The notes under the pieces are model-generated. The model saw only the letters and a list, made by a program, of their open reading frames with translations. It was not told where the DNA came from and searched no databases. From Lachnospiraceae bacterium (GTDB taxonomy: Bacteria > Bacillota > Clostridia > Lachnospirales > Lachnospiraceae), in contig JAFSBP010000101.1 in assembly GCA_017437205.1 (NCBI GenBank), positions 1 to 8,715 of the forward strand: 8,715 nucleotides of DNA, given 5' to 3'. Below are positions 7,356 to 8,715 of the stretch, piece by piece. A program made the position numbers and the translations under genes. The stretch's first letter is position 1; each line of letters starts with the position of its first letter.

Positions 7356-8105
7356 TCACACCATGTCGAATACTTCGGTTCTCACACCGATTGCTTCCAC
7401 ATCCAGTTCCTCGAAACGTCCCTGATCAGCTAACTTTGCCCACTCGGGATTGATCGGCAGCTTCATCAAAACGCCAAGCCCCAGCTCCGCCGCAATCTCA
7501 TCCAGCTTGCTCTCACCAAAAGGATAGAGCTTTTTCCCGCAATCAGGGCACTCCATATAACTGTAATTTTCCACCAGACCGTAGATCGGAACACTCATTT
7601 TCACAATCATATTTACGGACTTGGTCACGATCATCTTCACCAGATCCTGAGGTGTCGTCACGATCACAGCTCCGTCCACAGGAATGGACTGATAAACCGT
7701 CAGCGGTACATCACCTGTTCCAGGAGGCATATCGATTACCAGATAGTCCAGTTCGCCCCAAACTACATTCTCCCAAAATTGCTTGATCATCTTTCCGAGG
7801 ATGGGTCCTCTCCAGATTACCGGATTCGTCTCGTCGGACAACATGAAGTTCACGGACATCATCTTAATTCCATTCTTCGTCACTGGAGGAACCAGATTCT
7901 GATCAGCGTCCATCATCAAGCCATCCTTCACTCCGAACATTTTCGGGATGGAAGGGCCGGTCAAGTCGGCATCCAAAATACCTACCTTAAACCCTTTTTT
8001 CATCAATGCCACCGCCAGCATGCCTGACACGAAAGATTTTCCCACGCCTCCTTTGCCGCTGGACACGGCGATCACATGTTTAATGTCATTGTTTGCACTT
8101 GCCAT
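7356..8105 (-). CDS. mrp: Mrp/NBP35-family Fe-S scaffold or carrier ATPase
   Basis: The product is a 249-residue P-loop ATPase of the Mrp/ApbC/NBP35 family, cytoplasmic dimers that hold a 4Fe-4S cluster and pass it to target proteins. It has the deviant Walker A GKGGVGKS (17-24), switch region DADLTGPSIPKMFG (45-58), the family motif IWRGP (97-101), Walker B-like LVIDMPPGTGD (122-132), and the cluster-binding CPDC (Cys186, Cys189) in a YMECPDCGKKLYPFG context. It lacks the N-terminal MIP18/DUF59 domain of longer Mrp proteins such as E. coli Mrp, which is common in clostridia. The ATG at 8105 has GGAG about 12 bp upstream. It starts 33 bp after glpK and ends 44 bp before the Fe-S helicase. That position suggests, without proving, that it serves the helicase cluster. 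The family name is secure; the client proteins are inferred. Confidence 0.93.
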   Translation of the reverse strand: MASANNDIKHVIAVSSGKGGVGKSFVSGMLAVALMKKGFKVGILDADLTGPSIPKMFGVKDGLMMDADQNLVPPVTKNGIKMMSVNFMLSDETNPVIWRGPILGKMIKQFWENVVWGELDYLVIDMPPGTGDVPLTVYQSIPVDGAVIVTTPQDLVKMIVTKSVNMIVKMSVPIYGLVENYSYMECPDCGKKLYPFGESKLDEIAAELGLGVLMKLPINPEWAKLADQGRFEELDVEAIGVRTEVFDMV

Positions 8106-8138
8106 AATACGTCAATTCTCCATTCTGTCTTATCTTTT

Positions 8139-8715
<577 letters not shown>

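Overview
The window looks like chromosomal DNA from a Firmicute of the class Clostridia, most like a gut Lachnospiraceae. This rests on the protein styles (XRE regulator, small zinc-ribbon protein, short Mrp, nuclease-helicase fusion), consensus sigma-A promoters, purine-rich Shine-Dalgarno sites and roughly balanced GC. No species call is possible from sequence alone. I see no RNA genes, CRISPR array, insertion sequence or phage genes.

Left part (1-1450). A partial minus-strand gene enters from the left edge. It encodes an XRE helix-turn-helix joined to an orotate-phosphoribosyltransferase-like domain whose catalytic positions appear altered. It is divergent from a SpoU/TrmH-family RNA 2'-O-methyltransferase gene (592-1401). 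The 162-bp gap between them holds two face-to-face sigma-A promoters that share an 11-bp sequence over their -10 boxes, with a small inverted repeat between them. A probable terminator follows the methyltransferase gene.

Middle (1451-2073). A convergent small gene on the minus strand encodes a 164-residue protein: a helical N-terminal part, a striking Cys/Asp/Glu repeat and a C-terminal zinc ribbon. Its promoter is a perfect consensus, which fixes the start at 1945.

Right part (2074-8715). Four minus-strand genes lie head to tail with gaps of only 33, 44 and 39 bp and no visible terminator between them: glpK (C-terminal part only), mrp (Fe-S scaffold/carrier ATPase), a RecB-like nuclease fused to an XPD/DinG-type Fe-S helicase, and uvrA. 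They may be co-transcribed in the order glpK, mrp, helicase, uvrA. In that reading, Mrp could help supply the helicase's iron-sulfur cluster, and the nuclease-helicase sits beside the damage-recognition protein of nucleotide excision repair.

The most unusual items are the regulator-phosphoribosyltransferase fusion with its bidirectional promoter region, and the Cys/Asp repeat protein. The repair genes themselves look intact and ordinary apart from their arrangement.
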